Assembly (NCBI GenBank): GCA_022605955.1
Contig: JAKCOZ010000618.1
Location: forward strand, 1 to 64,000
Source: Rallus limicola
Taxonomy: Eukaryota > Chordata > Aves > Gruiformes > Rallidae
DNA: 64,000 nt
Direction: 5' to 3'
Both the position numbers and the translations under genes were made by a program. Below, piece after piece: positions 1 through 11,300 of this stretch (position 1 is its first letter; each line of letters starts with the position of its first letter). The notes beneath the pieces are model-generated. The model was not told the origin of the DNA, did no database searches, and saw nothing but the letters and a program-made list of their open reading frames with translations.

Positions 1-198
1 AGGCATGAAAGGCATAGCTTGTCTGAAACCTCCTAACAGGACACACAAGCAGACCCTGTCACTTTGGCTCTCAGCCTTTTCCTTTGCCTGGAAAGAGGGA
101 ACATGCCTGGAAGCTCCTACGGTGCTTTTCTCGGCCCTAGCAGACTGCAGTTCAAAACATGCTAAACGTCCAGCAATAACTCCCAAAGTAAAGAAGCT
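1..198 (+). repeat. Reference class A monomer (M-type start, GCT subtype)
   Basis: This first full unit serves as the coordinate frame for the array. Diagnostic positions: 4-5 CA (M-type) or AC (L-type); 86 G (A in B'); 97 G (A in class B); 105 G (A in B); 110-111 GA (CT in B); 113-115 GCT, CCT, GGT or CAT in class A subtypes; CpG at 120-121, 132-133 and 167-168; CTGCAG (PstI) at 145-150; 182 C (A in one late subfamily); 191 A (T in four copies). Subtype GCT is common in 1-36 kb, CCT everywhere, GGT scattered to about 43 kb, and CAT only in 37.8-43 kb. No internal tandem substructure was found; the nearest is ACCTCCTA, which occurs twice, 84 bp apart, in CCT-type monomers. Confidence 0.95.
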
Positions 199-594
199 AG
201 GCATGAAAGGCATAGCCTGTCTGAAACCTCCTAACAGGACACACAAGCAGACCCTGTCACTTTGGCTCTCAGCCTTTTCCTTTGCCTGGAAAGAGGGAAC
301 ATGCCTGGAAGCTCCTACGGTGCTTTTCTCGGCCCTAGCAGACTGCAGTTCAAAACATGCTAAACGTCCAGCAATAACTCCCAAAGTAAAGAAGCTAGGC
401 ATGAAAGGCATAGCTTGTCTGAAACCTCCTAACAGGACACACAAGCAGACCCTTTCACTTTGGCTCTCAGCCTTTTCCTTTGCCTGGAAAGAGGGAACAT
501 GCCTGGAACCTCCTACGGTGCTTTTCTCGGCCCTAGCAGACTGCAGTTCAAAACATGCTAAACGTCCAGCAATAACTCCCAAAGTAAAGAAGCT

Positions 595-792
595 AGGACT
601 GAAAGGCATAGCTTGTCTGAAACCTCCTAACAGGACACACAAGCAGACCCTGTCACTTTGGCTCTCAGCCTTTTCCTTTACCTGGAAAGAAGGAACATAC
701 CTGCTACCTCCTACAGTGCTTTTCTTGGCCCTAGCAGACTGCAGTTCAAAACATGCTAAACGTCCAGCAATAACTCCCAAAGTAAAGAAGCT
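595..792 (+). repeat. Reference B' monomer (A at position 86, TTGG at 131-134)
   Basis: B' is a subtype of class B with TTTACCTGG where other units have TTTGCCTGG, and here with CTTGGCCC in place of CTCGGCCC. The TTGG form recurs in 1-25 kb, for example in the units starting at 3168, 6732, 8118, 8910, 10296, 11088 and 19800 and near 23363 and 24749. From about 32 to 42.5 kb B' units keep position 86 A but have intact TCGG, and most of them carry TAACTACC at 178-184. No B' unit is seen after about 42.6 kb. B' is therefore a useful marker of block copies. Confidence 0.88.
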
Positions 793-1782
793 AGGCATGA
801 AAGGCATAGCTTGTCTGAAACCTCCTAACAGGACACACAAGCAGACCCTGTCACTTTGGCTCTCAGCCTTTTCCTTTGCCTGGAAAGAGGGAACATGCCT
901 GGAACCTCCTACGGTGCTTTTCTCGGCCCTAGCAGACTGCAGTTCAAAACATGCTAAACGTCCAGCAATAACTCCCAAAGTAAAGAAGCTAGGACTGAAA
1001 GGCATAGCTTGTCTGAAACCTCCTAACAGGACACACAAGCAGACCCTGTCACTTTGGCTCTCAGCCTTTTCCTTTGCCTGGAAAGAAGGAACATACCTGC
1101 TACCTCCTACGGTGCTTTTCTCGGCCCTAGCAGACTGCAGTTCAAAACTTGCTAAACGTCCAGCAATAACTCCCAAAGTAAAGAAGCTAGGACTGAAAGG
1201 CATAGCTTGTCTGAAACCTCCTAACAGGACACACAAGCAGACCCTGTCACTTTGGCTCTCAGCCTTTTCCTTTGCCTGGAAAGAGGGAACATGCCTGGAA
1301 GCTCCTACGGTGCTTTTCTCGGCCCTAGCAGACTGCAGTTCAAAACATGCTAAACGTCCAGCAATAACTCCCAAAGTAAAGAAGCTAGGACTGAAAGGCA
1401 TAGCTTGTCTGAAACCTCCTAACAGGACACACAAGCAGACCCTGTCACTTTGGCTCTCAGCCTTTTCCTTTGCCTGGAAAGAGGGAACATGCCTGGAACC
1501 TCCTACGGTGCTTTTCTCGGCCCTAGCAGACTGCAGTTCAAAACATGCTAAACGTCCAGCAATAACTCCCAAAGTAAAGAAGCTAGGACTGAAAGGCATA
1601 GCTTGTATGAAACCTCCTAACAGGACACACAAGCAGACCCTGTCACTTTGGCTCTCAGCCTTTTCCTTTGCCTGGAAAGAGGGAACATGCCTGGAACCTC
1701 CTACGGTGCTTTTCTCGGCCCTAGCAGACTGCAGTTCAAAACATGCTAAACGTCCAGCAATAACTCCCAAAGTAAAGAAGCT

Positions 1783-1980
1783 AGGCATGAAAGGCATAGC
1801 TTGTCTGAAACCTCCTAACAGGACACACAAGCAGACCCTGTCACTTTGGCTCTCAGCCTTTTCCTTTGCCTGGAAAGAAGGAACATACCTGCTACCTCCT
1901 ACAGTGCTTTTCTCGGCCCTAGCAGACTGCAGTTCAAAACATGCTAAACGTCCAGCAATAACTCCCAAAGTAAAGAAGCT
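1783..1980 (+). repeat. Reference class B monomer
   Basis: This is a typical class B unit. Compared with class A it has G->A at monomer positions 97 and 105, GA->CT at 110-111, and usually G->A at 121, which destroys the first CpG. The rest of the unit matches class A. By my count about 27 of the first 100 monomers are class B or B'. They are interspersed one or two at a time among class A units rather than forming a separate block, so the A/B mixture is old relative to the HOR amplification. In the first half most class B units start with the L-type junction (AC at positions 4-5). Confidence 0.9.
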
Positions 1981-2649
1981 AGGCATGAAAGGCATAGCTT
2001 GTCTGAAACCTCCTAACAGGACACACAAGCAGACCCTGTCACTTTGGCTCTCAGCCTTTTCCTTTGCCTGGAAAGAGGGAACATGCCTGGAACCTCCTAC
2101 GGTGCTTTTCTCGGCCCTAGCAGACTGCAGTTCAAAACATGCTAAACGTCCAGCAATAACTCCCAAAGTAAAGAAGCTAGGCATGAAAGGCATAGCTTGT
2201 CTGAAACCTCCTAACAGGACACACAAGCAGACCCTGTCACTTTGGCTCTCAGCCTTTTCCTTTGCCTGGAAAGAGGGAACATGCCTGGAAGGTCCTACGG
2301 TGCTTTTCTCGGCCCTAGCAGACTGCAGTTCAAAACATGCTAAACGTCCAGCAATAACTCCCAAAGTAAAGAAGCTAGGCATGAAAGGCATAGCTTGTCT
2401 GAAACCTCCTAACAGGACACACAAGCAGACCCTGTCACTTTGGCTCTCAGCCTTTTCCTTTGCCTGGAAAGAGGGAACATGCCTGGAAGCTCCTACGGTG
2501 CTTTTCTCGGCCCTAGCAGACTGCAGTTCAAAACATGCTAAACGTCCAGCAATAACTCCCAAAGTAAAGAAGCTAGGCATGAAAGGCATAGCTTGTCTGA
2601 AACCTCCTAACAGGACACACAAGCAGACCCTGTCACTTTGGCTCTCAGC

Positions 2650-2662
2650 CTTTTCTTTGCCT
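2650..2662 (+). other. Single-base deletion in monomer 14
   Basis: The monomer reads TTTTCTTTGCC where all other units have TTTTCCTTTGCC (monomer positions 77-87), so one C of a CC pair is missing. It is one of only two net length changes in 64 kb. It shifts the otherwise continuous long frames on both strands. The site is a short homopolymer, so a sequencing error is possible. Confidence 0.9.
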
Positions 2663-2771
2663 GGAAAGAGGGAACATGCCTGGAAGCTCCTACGGTGCTT
2701 TTCTCGGCCCTAGCAGACTGCAGTTCAAAACATGCTAAACGTCCAGCAATAACTCCCAAAGTAAAGAAGCT

Positions 2772-5345
2772 AGGCATGAAAGGCATAGCCTGTCTGAAAC
2801 CTCCTAACAGGACACACAAGCAGACCCTGTCACTTTGGCTCTCAGCCTTTTCCTTTGCCTGGAAAGAGGGAACATGCCTGGAAGCTCCTACGGTGCTTTT
2901 CTCGGCCCTAGCAGACTGCAGTTCAAAACATGCTAAACGTCCAGCAATAACTCCCAAAGTAAAGAAGCTAGGCATGAAAGGCATAGCTTGTCTGAAACCT
3001 CCTAACAGGACACACAAGCAGACCCTTTCACTTTGGCTCTCAGCCTTTTCCTTTGCCTGGAAAGAGGGAACATGCCTGGAACCTCCTACGGTGCTTTTCT
3101 CGGCCCTAGCAGACTGCATGACAAAACATGCTAAACGTCCAGCAATAACTCCCAAAGTAAAGAAGCTAGGACTGAAAGGCATAGCTTGTCTGAAACCTCC
3201 TAACAGGACACACAAGCAGACCCTGTCACTTTGGCTCTCAGCCTTTTCCTTTACCTGGAAAGAAGGAACATACCTGCTACCTCCTACAGTGCTTTTCTTG
3301 GCCCTAGCAGACTGCAGTTCAAAACATGCTAAACGTCCAGCAATAACTCCCAAAGTAAAGAAGCTAGGCATGAAAGGCATAGCTTGTCTGAAACCTCCTA
3401 ACAGGACACACAAGCAGACCCTGTCACTTTGGCTCTCAGCCTTTTCCTTTGCCTGGAAAGAGGGAACATGCCTGGAACCTCCTACGGTGCTTTTCTCGGC
3501 CCTAGCAGACTGCAGTTCAAAACATGCTAAACGTCCAGCAATAACTCCCAAAGTAAAGAAGCTAGGACTGAAAGGCATAGCTTGTCTGAAACCTCCTAAC
3601 AGGACACACAAGCAGACCCTGTCACTTTGGCTCTCAGCCTTTTCCTTTGCCTGGAAAGAAGGAACATACCTGCTACCTCCTACGGTGCTTTTCTCGGCCC
3701 TAGCAGACTGCAGTTCAAAACATGCTAAACGTCCAGCAATAACTCCCAAAGTAAAGAAGCTAGGCATGAAAGGCATAGCTTGTCTGAAACCTCCTAACAG
3801 GACACACAAGCAGACCCTGTCACTTTGGCTCTCAGCCTTTTCCTTTGCCTGGAAAGAGGGAACATGCCTGGAACCTCCTACGGTGCTTTTCTCGGCCCTA
3901 GCAGACTGCAGTTCAAAACATGCTAAACGTCCAGCAATAACTCCCAAAGTAAAGAAGCTAGGCATGAAAGGCATAGCTTGTCTGAAACCTCCTAACAGGA
4001 CACACAAGCAGACCCTGTCACTTTGGCTCTCAGCCTTTTCCTTTGCCTGGAAAGAGGGAACATGCCTGGAACCTCCTACGGTGCTTTTCTCGGCCCTAGC
4101 AGACTGCAGTTCAAAACATGCTAAACGTCCAGCAATAACTCCCAAAGTAAAGAAGCTAGGACTGAAAGGCATAGCTTGTATGAAACCTCCTAACAGGACA
4201 CACAAGCAGACCCTGTCACTTTGGCTCTCAGCCTTTTCCTTTGCCTGGAAAGAGGGAACATGCCTGGAACCTCCTACGGTGCTTTTCTCGGCCCTAGCAG
4301 ACTGCAGTTCAAAACATGCTAAACGTCCAGCAATAACTCCCAAAGTAAAGAAGCTAGGCATGAAAGGCATAGCTTGTCTGAAACCTCCTAACAGGACACA
4401 CAAGCAGACCCTGTCACTTTGGCTCTCAGCCTTTTCCTTTGCCTGGAAAGAAGGAACATACCTGCTACCTCCTACAGTGCTTTTCTCGGCCCTAGCAGAC
4501 TGCAGTTCAAAACATGCTAAACGTCCAGCAATAACTCCCAAAGTAAAGAAGCTAGGCATGAAAGGCATAGCTTGTCTGAAACCTCCTAACAGGACACACA
4601 AGCAGACCCTGTCACTTTGGCTCTCAGCCTTTTCCTTTGCCTGGAAAGAGGGAACATGCCTGGAACCTCCTACGGTGCTTTTCTCGGCCCTAGCAGACTG
4701 CAGTTCAAAACATGCTAAACGTCCAGCAATAACTCCCAAAGTAAAGAAGCTAGGCATGAAAGGCATAGCTTGTCTGAAACCTCCTAACAGGACACACAAG
4801 CAGACCCTGTCACTTTGGCTCTCAGCCTTTTCCTTTGCCTGGAAAGAGGGAACATGCCTGGAAGGTCCTACGGTGCTTTTCTCGGCCCTAGCAGACTGCA
4901 GTTCAAAACATGCTAAACGTCCAGCAATAACTCCCAAAGTAAAGAAGCTAGGCATGAAAGGCATAGCTTGTCTGAAACCTCCTAACAGGACACACAAGCA
5001 GACCCTGTCACTTTGGCTCTCAGCCTTTTCCTTTGCCTGGAAAGAGGGAACATGCCTGGAAGCTCCTACGGTGCTTTTCTCGGCCCTAGCAGACTGCAGT
5101 TCAAAACATGCTAAACGTCCAGCAATAACTCCCAAAGTAAAGAAGCTAGGCATGAAAGGCATAGCTTGTCTGAAACCTCCTAACAGGACACACAAGCAGA
5201 CCCTGTCACTTTGGCTCTCAGCCTTTTCCTTTGCCTGGAAAGAGGGAACATGCCTGGAAGCTCCTACGGTGCTTTTCTCGGCCCTAGCAGACTGCAGTTC
5301 AAAACATGCTAAACGTCCAGCAATAACTCCCAAAGTAAAGAAGCT
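2772..5345 (+). repeat. 13-mer higher-order repeat, copy 2
   Basis: Monomers 15-27 repeat the type order of the preceding 13 monomers. The GCCTGT marker at 2789-2793 lies 2573 bp after the one at 216-220. Differences from copy 1 are few: units 6 and 7 have M-type starts, unit 6 has CCT in place of GCT, and the second unit carries the triplet change CATGAC at 3117-3122 in place of CAGTTC. The monomer after this block (from 5346) again opens with GCCTGT but then follows a different order, so the 13-mer register ends there. Confidence 0.83.
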
Positions 5346-8300
5346 AGGCATGAAAGGCATAGCCTGTCTGAAACCTCCTAACAGGACACACAAGCAGACC
5401 CTGTCACTTTGGCTCTCAGCCTTTTCCTTTGCCTGGAAAGAGGGAACATGCCTGGAACCTCTTACGGTGCTTTTCTCGGCCCTAGCAGACTGCAGTTCAA
5501 AACATGCTAAACGTCCAGCAATAACTCCCAAAGTAAAGAAGCTAGGACTGAAAGGCATAGCTTGTCTGAAACCTCCTAACAGGACACACAAGCAGACCCT
5601 GTCACTTTGGCTCTCAGCCTTTTCCTTTGCCTGGAAAGAAGGAACATACCTGCTACCTCCTACAGTGCTTTTCTCGGCCCTAGCAGACTGCAGTTCAAAA
5701 CATGCTAAACGTCCAGCAATAACTCCCAAAGTAAAGAAGCTAGGCATGAAAGGCATAGCTTGTCTGAAACCTCCTAACAGGACACACAAGCAGACCCTGT
5801 CACTTTGGCTCTCAGCCTTTTCCTTTGCCTGGAAAGAGGGAACATGCCTGGAACCTCCTACGGTGCTTTTCTCGTCCCTAGCAGACTGCAGTTCAAAACA
5901 TGCTAAACGTCCAGCAATAACTCCCAAAGTAAAGAAGCTAGGACTGAAAGGCATAGCTTGTCTGAAACCTCCTAACAGGACACACAAGCAGACCCTGTCA
6001 CTTTGGCTCTCAGCCTTTTCCTTTGCCTGGAAAGAAGGAACATACCTGCTACCTCCTACAGTGCTTTTCTCGGCCCTAGCAGACTGCAGTTCAAAACATG
6101 CTAAACGTCCAGCAATAACTCCCAAAGTAAAGAATCTAGGACTGAAAGGCATAGCTTGTCTGAAACCTCCTAACAGGACACACAAGCAGACCCTGTCACT
6201 TTGGCTCTCAGCCTTTTCCTTTGCCTGGAAAGAGGGAACATGCCTGGAAGGTCCTACGGTGCTTTTCTCGGCCCTAGCAGACTGCAGTTCAAAACATGCT
6301 AAACGTCCAGCAATAACTCCCAAAGTAAAGAAGCTAGGCATGAAAGGCATAGCTTGTCTGAAACCTCCTAACAGGACACACAAGCAGACCCTGTCACTTT
6401 GGCTCTCAGCCTTTTCCTTTGCCTGGAAAGAGGGAACATGCCTGGAACCTCCTACGGTGCTTTTCTCGGCCCTAGCAGACTGCAGTTCAAAACATGCTAA
6501 ACGTCCAGCAATAACTCCCAAAGTAAAGAATCTAGGACTGAAAGGCATAGCTTGTCTGAAACCTCCTAACAGGACACACAAGCAGACCCTTTCACTTTGG
6601 CTCTCAGCCTTTTCCTTTGCCTGGAAAGAGGGAACATGCCTGGAACCTCCTACGGTGCTTTTCTCGGCCCTAGCAGACTGCAGTTCAAAACATGCTAAAC
6701 GTCCAGCAATAACTCCCAAAGTAAAGAAGCTAGGACTGAAAGGCATAGCTTGTCTGAAACCTCCTAACAGGACACACAAGCAGACCCTGTCACTTTGGCT
6801 CTCAGCCTTTTCCTTTACCTGGAAAGAAGGAACATACCTGCTACCTCCTACAGTGCTTTTCTTGGCCCTAGCAGACTGCAGTTCAAAACATGCTAAACGT
6901 CCAGCAATAACTCCCAAAGTAAAGAAGCTAGGACTGAAAGGCATAGCTTGTCTGAAACCTCCTAACAGGACACACAAGCAGACCCTGTCACTTTGGCTCT
7001 CAGCCTTTTCCTTTGCCTGGAAAGAGGGAACATGCCTGGAACCTCCTACGGTGCTTTTATCGGCCCTAGCAGACTGCAGTTCAAAACATGCTAAACGTCC
7101 AGCAATAACTCCCAAAGTAAAGAAGCTAGGACTGAAAGGCATAGCTTGTCTGAAACCTCCTAACAGGACACACAAGCAGACCCTGTCACTTTGGCTCTCA
7201 GCCTTTTCCTTTGCCTGGAAAGAAGGAACATACCTGCTACCTCCTACAGTGCTTTTCTCGGCCCTAGCAGACTGCAGTTCAAAACATGCTAAACGTCCAG
7301 CAATAACTCCCAAAGTAAAGAAGCTAGGCATGAAAGGCATAGCTTGTCTGAAACCTCCTAACAGGACACACAAGCAGACCCTGTCACTTTGGCTCTCAGC
7401 CTTTTCCTTTGCCTGGAAAGAGGGAACATGCCTGGAAGCTCCTACGGTGCTTTTCTCGGCCCTAGCAGACTGCAGTTCAAAACATGCTAAACGTCCAGCA
7501 ATAACTCCCAAAGTAAGGAAGCTAGGCATGAAAGGCATAGCTTGTCTGAAACCTCCTAACAGGACACACAAGCAGACCCTGTCACTTTGGCTCTCAGCCT
7601 TTTCCTTTGCCTGGAAAGAGGGAACATGCCTGGAAGGTCCTACGGTGCTTTTCTCGGCCCTAGCAGACTGCAGTTCAAAACATGCTAAACGTCCAGCAAT
7701 AACTCCCAAAGTAAAGAAGCTAGGACTGAAAGGCATAGCTTGTCTGAAACCTCCTAACAGGACACACAAGCAGACCCTGTCACTTTGGCTCTCAGCCTTT
7801 TCCTTTGCCTGGAAAGAGGGAACATGCCTGGAACCTCCTACGGTGCTTTTCTCGGCCCTAGCAGACTGCAGTTCAAAACATGCTAAACGTCCAGCAATAA
7901 CTCCCAAAGTAAAGAAGCTAGGACTGAAAGGCATAGCTTGTCTGAAACCTCCTAACAGGACACACAAGCAGACCCTGTCACTTTGGCTCTCAGCCTTTTC
8001 CTTTGCCTGGAAAGAGGGAACATGCCTGGAACCTCCTACGGTGCTTTTCTCGGCCCTAGCAGACTGCAGTTCAAAACATGCTAAACGTCCAGCAATAACT
8101 CCCAAAGTAAAGAAGCTAGGACTGAAAGGCATAGCTTGTCTGAAACCTCCTAACAGGACACACAAGCAGACCCTGTCACTTTGGCTCTCAGCCTTTTCCT
8201 TTACCTGGAAAGAAGGAACATACCTGCTACCTCCTACAGTGCTTTTCTTGGCCCTAGCAGACTGCAGTTCAAAACATGCTAAACGTCCAGCAATAACTCC

Positions 8301-11300
8301 CAAAGTAAAGAAGCTAGGCATGAAAGGCATAGCTTGTCTGAAACCTCCTAACAGGACACACAAGCAGACCCTGTCACTTTGGCTCTCAGCCTTTTCCTTT
8401 GCCTGGAAAGAGGGAACATGCCTGGAACCTCCTACGGTGCTTTTCTCGGCCCTAGCAGACTGCAGTTCAAAACATGCTAAACGTCCAGCAATAACTCCCA
8501 AAGTAAAGAAGCTAGGCATGAAAGGCATAGCTTGTCTGAAACCTCCTAACAGGACACACAAGCAGACCCTGTCACTTTGTCTCTCAGCCTTTTCCTTTGC
8601 CTGGAAAGAGGGAACATGCCTGGAACCTCCTACGGTGCTTTTCTCGGCCCTAGCAGACTGCAGTTCAAAACATGCTAAACGTCCAGCAATAACTCCCAAA
8701 GTAAAGAAGCTAGGACTGAAAGGCATAGCTTGTCTGAAACCTCCTAACAGGACACACAAGCAGACCCTGTCACTTTGGCTCTCAGCCTTTTCCTTTGCCT
8801 GGAAAGAGGGAACATGCCTGGAACCTCCTACGGTGCTTTTCTCGGCCCTAGCAGACTGCAGTTCAAAACATGCTAAACGTCCAGCAATAACTCCCAAAGT
8901 AAAGAAGCTAGGACTGAAAGGCATAGCTTGTCTGAAACCTCCTAACAGGACACACAAGCAGACCCTGTCACTTTGGCTCTCAGCCTTTTCCTTTACCTGG
9001 AAAGAAGGAACATACCTGCTACCTCCTACAGTGCTTTTCTTGGCCCTAGCAGACTGCAGTTCAAAACATGCTAAACGTCCAGCAATAACTCCCAAAGTAA
9101 AGAAGCTAGGACTGAAAGGCATAGCTTGTCTGAAACCTCCTAACAGGACACACAAGCAGACCCTGTCACTTTGGCTCTCAGCCTTTTCCTTTGCCTGGAA
9201 AGAGGGAACATGCCTGGAACCTCCTACGGTGCTTTTATCGGCCCTAGCAGACTGCAGTTCAAAACATGCTAAACGTCCAGCAATAACTCCCAAAGTAAAG
9301 AAGCTAGGACTGAAAGGCATAGCTTGTCTGAAACCTCCTAACAGGACACACAAGCAGACCCTGTCACTTTGGCTCTCAGCCTTTTCCTTTGCCTGGAAAG
9401 AAGGAACATACCTGCTACCTCCTACAGTGCTTTTCTCGGCCCTAGCAGACTGCAGTTCAAAACATGCTAAACGTCCAGCAATAACTCCCAAAGTAAAGAA
9501 GCTAGGCATGAAAGGCATAGCTTGTCTGAAACCTCCTAACAGGACACACAAGCAGACCCTGTCACTTTGGCTCTCAGCCTTTTCCTTTGCCTGGAAAGAG
9601 GGAACATGCCTGGAAGCTCCTACGGTGCTTTTCTCGGCCCTAGCAGACTGCAGTTCAAAACATGCTAAACGTCCAGCAATAACTCCCAAAGTAAGGAAGC
9701 TAGGCATGAAAGGCATAGCTTGTCTGAAACCTCCTAACAGGACACACAAGCAGACCCTGTCACTTTGGCTCTCAGCCTTTTCCTTTGCCTGGAAAGAGGG
9801 AACATGCCTGGAAGGTCCTACGGTGCTTTTCTCGGCCCTAGCAGACTGCAGTTCAAAACATGCTAAACGTCCAGCAATAACTCCCAAAGTAAAGAAGCTA
9901 GGCATGAAAGGCATAGCTTGTCTGAAACCTCCTAACAGGACACACAAGCAGACCCTGTCACTTTGGCTCTCAGCCTTTTCCTTTGCCTGGAAAGAGGGAA
10001 CATGCCTGGAACCTCCTACGGTGCTTTTCTCGGCCCTAGCAGACTGCAGTTCAAAACATGCTAAACGTCCAGCAATAACTCCCAAAGTAAAGAAGCTAGG
10101 ACTGAAAGGCATAGCTTGTCTGAAACCTCCTAACAGGACACACAAGCAGACCCTGTCACTTTGGCTCTCAGCCTTTTCCTTTGCCTGGAAAGAGGGAACA
10201 TGCCTGGAACCTCCTACGGTGCTTTTCTCGGCCCTAGCAGACTGCAGTTCAAAACATGCTAAACGTCCAGCAATAACTCCCAAAGTAAAGAAGCTAGGAC
10301 TGAAAGGCATAGCTTGTCTGAAACCTCCTAACAGGACACACAAGCAGACCCTGTCACTTTGGCTCTCAGCCTTTTCCTTTACCTGGAAAGAAGGAACATA
10401 CCTGCTACCTCCTACAGTGCTTTTCTTGGCCCTAGCAGACTGCAGTTCAAAACATGCTAAACGTCCAGCAATAACTCCCAAAGTAAAGAAGCTAGGCATG
10501 AAAGGCATAGCTTGTCTGAAACCTCCTAACAGGACACACAAGCAGACCCTGTCACTTTGGCTCTCAGCCTTTTCCTTTGCCTGGAAAGAGGGAACATGCC
10601 TGGAACCTCCTACGGTGCTTTTCTCGGCCCTAGCAGACTGCAGTTCAAAACATGCTAAACGTCCAGCAATAACTCCCAAAGTAAAGAAGCTAGGCATGAA
10701 AGGCATAGCTTGTCTGAAACCTCCTAACAGGACACACAAGCAGACCCTGTCACTTTGGCTCTCAGCCTTTTCCTTTGCCTGGAAAGAGGGAACATGCCTG
10801 GAACCTCCTACGGTGCTTTTCTCGGCCCTAGCAGACTGCAGTTCAAAACATGCTAAACGTCCAGCAATAACTCCCAAAGTAAAGAAGCTAGGACTGAAAG
10901 GCATAGCTTGTCTGAAACCTCCTAACAGGACACACAAGCAGACCCTGTCACTTTGGCTCTCAGCCTTTTCCTTTGCCTGGAAAGAGGGAACATGCCTGGA
11001 ACCTCCTACGGTGCTTTTCTCGGCCCTAGCAGACTGCAGTTCAAAACATGCTAAACGTCCAGCAATAACTCCCAAAGTAAAGAAGCTAGGACTGAAAGGC
11101 ATAGCTTGTCTGAAACCTCCTAACAGGACACACAAGCAGACCCTGTCACTTTGGCTCTCAGCCTTTTCCTTTACCTGGAAAGAAGGAACATACCTGCTAC
11201 CTCCTACAGTGCTTTTCTTGGCCCTAGCAGACTGCAGTTCAAAACATGCTAAACGTCCAGCAATAACTCCCAAAGTAAAGAAGCTAGGCATGAAAGGCAT

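Larger units (their letters stand above)
199..2771 (+). repeat. 13-mer higher-order repeat, copy 1
   Basis: Monomers 2-14 form a block whose order of types repeats in the next 13 monomers. The markers in order are: GCCTGT for GCTTGT at 216-220, CCCTTTCAC in the second unit, a B' third unit, a class B fifth unit with TACGGTG retained, a unit with TTGTATGAAA (eighth), then B, CCT, GGT, GCT, GCT. The copy is 2573 bp instead of 2574 because its last monomer lacks one C near 2655. Private changes here include AAAACTTGC near 1145. Confidence 0.85.

Noticed and set aside
78..94. Small hairpin TTTCC-loop-GGAAA in each monomer, as a terminator or regulatory element
   Set aside because: Five base pairs with a seven-base loop is weak, expected often by chance, and there is no gene for it to serve.
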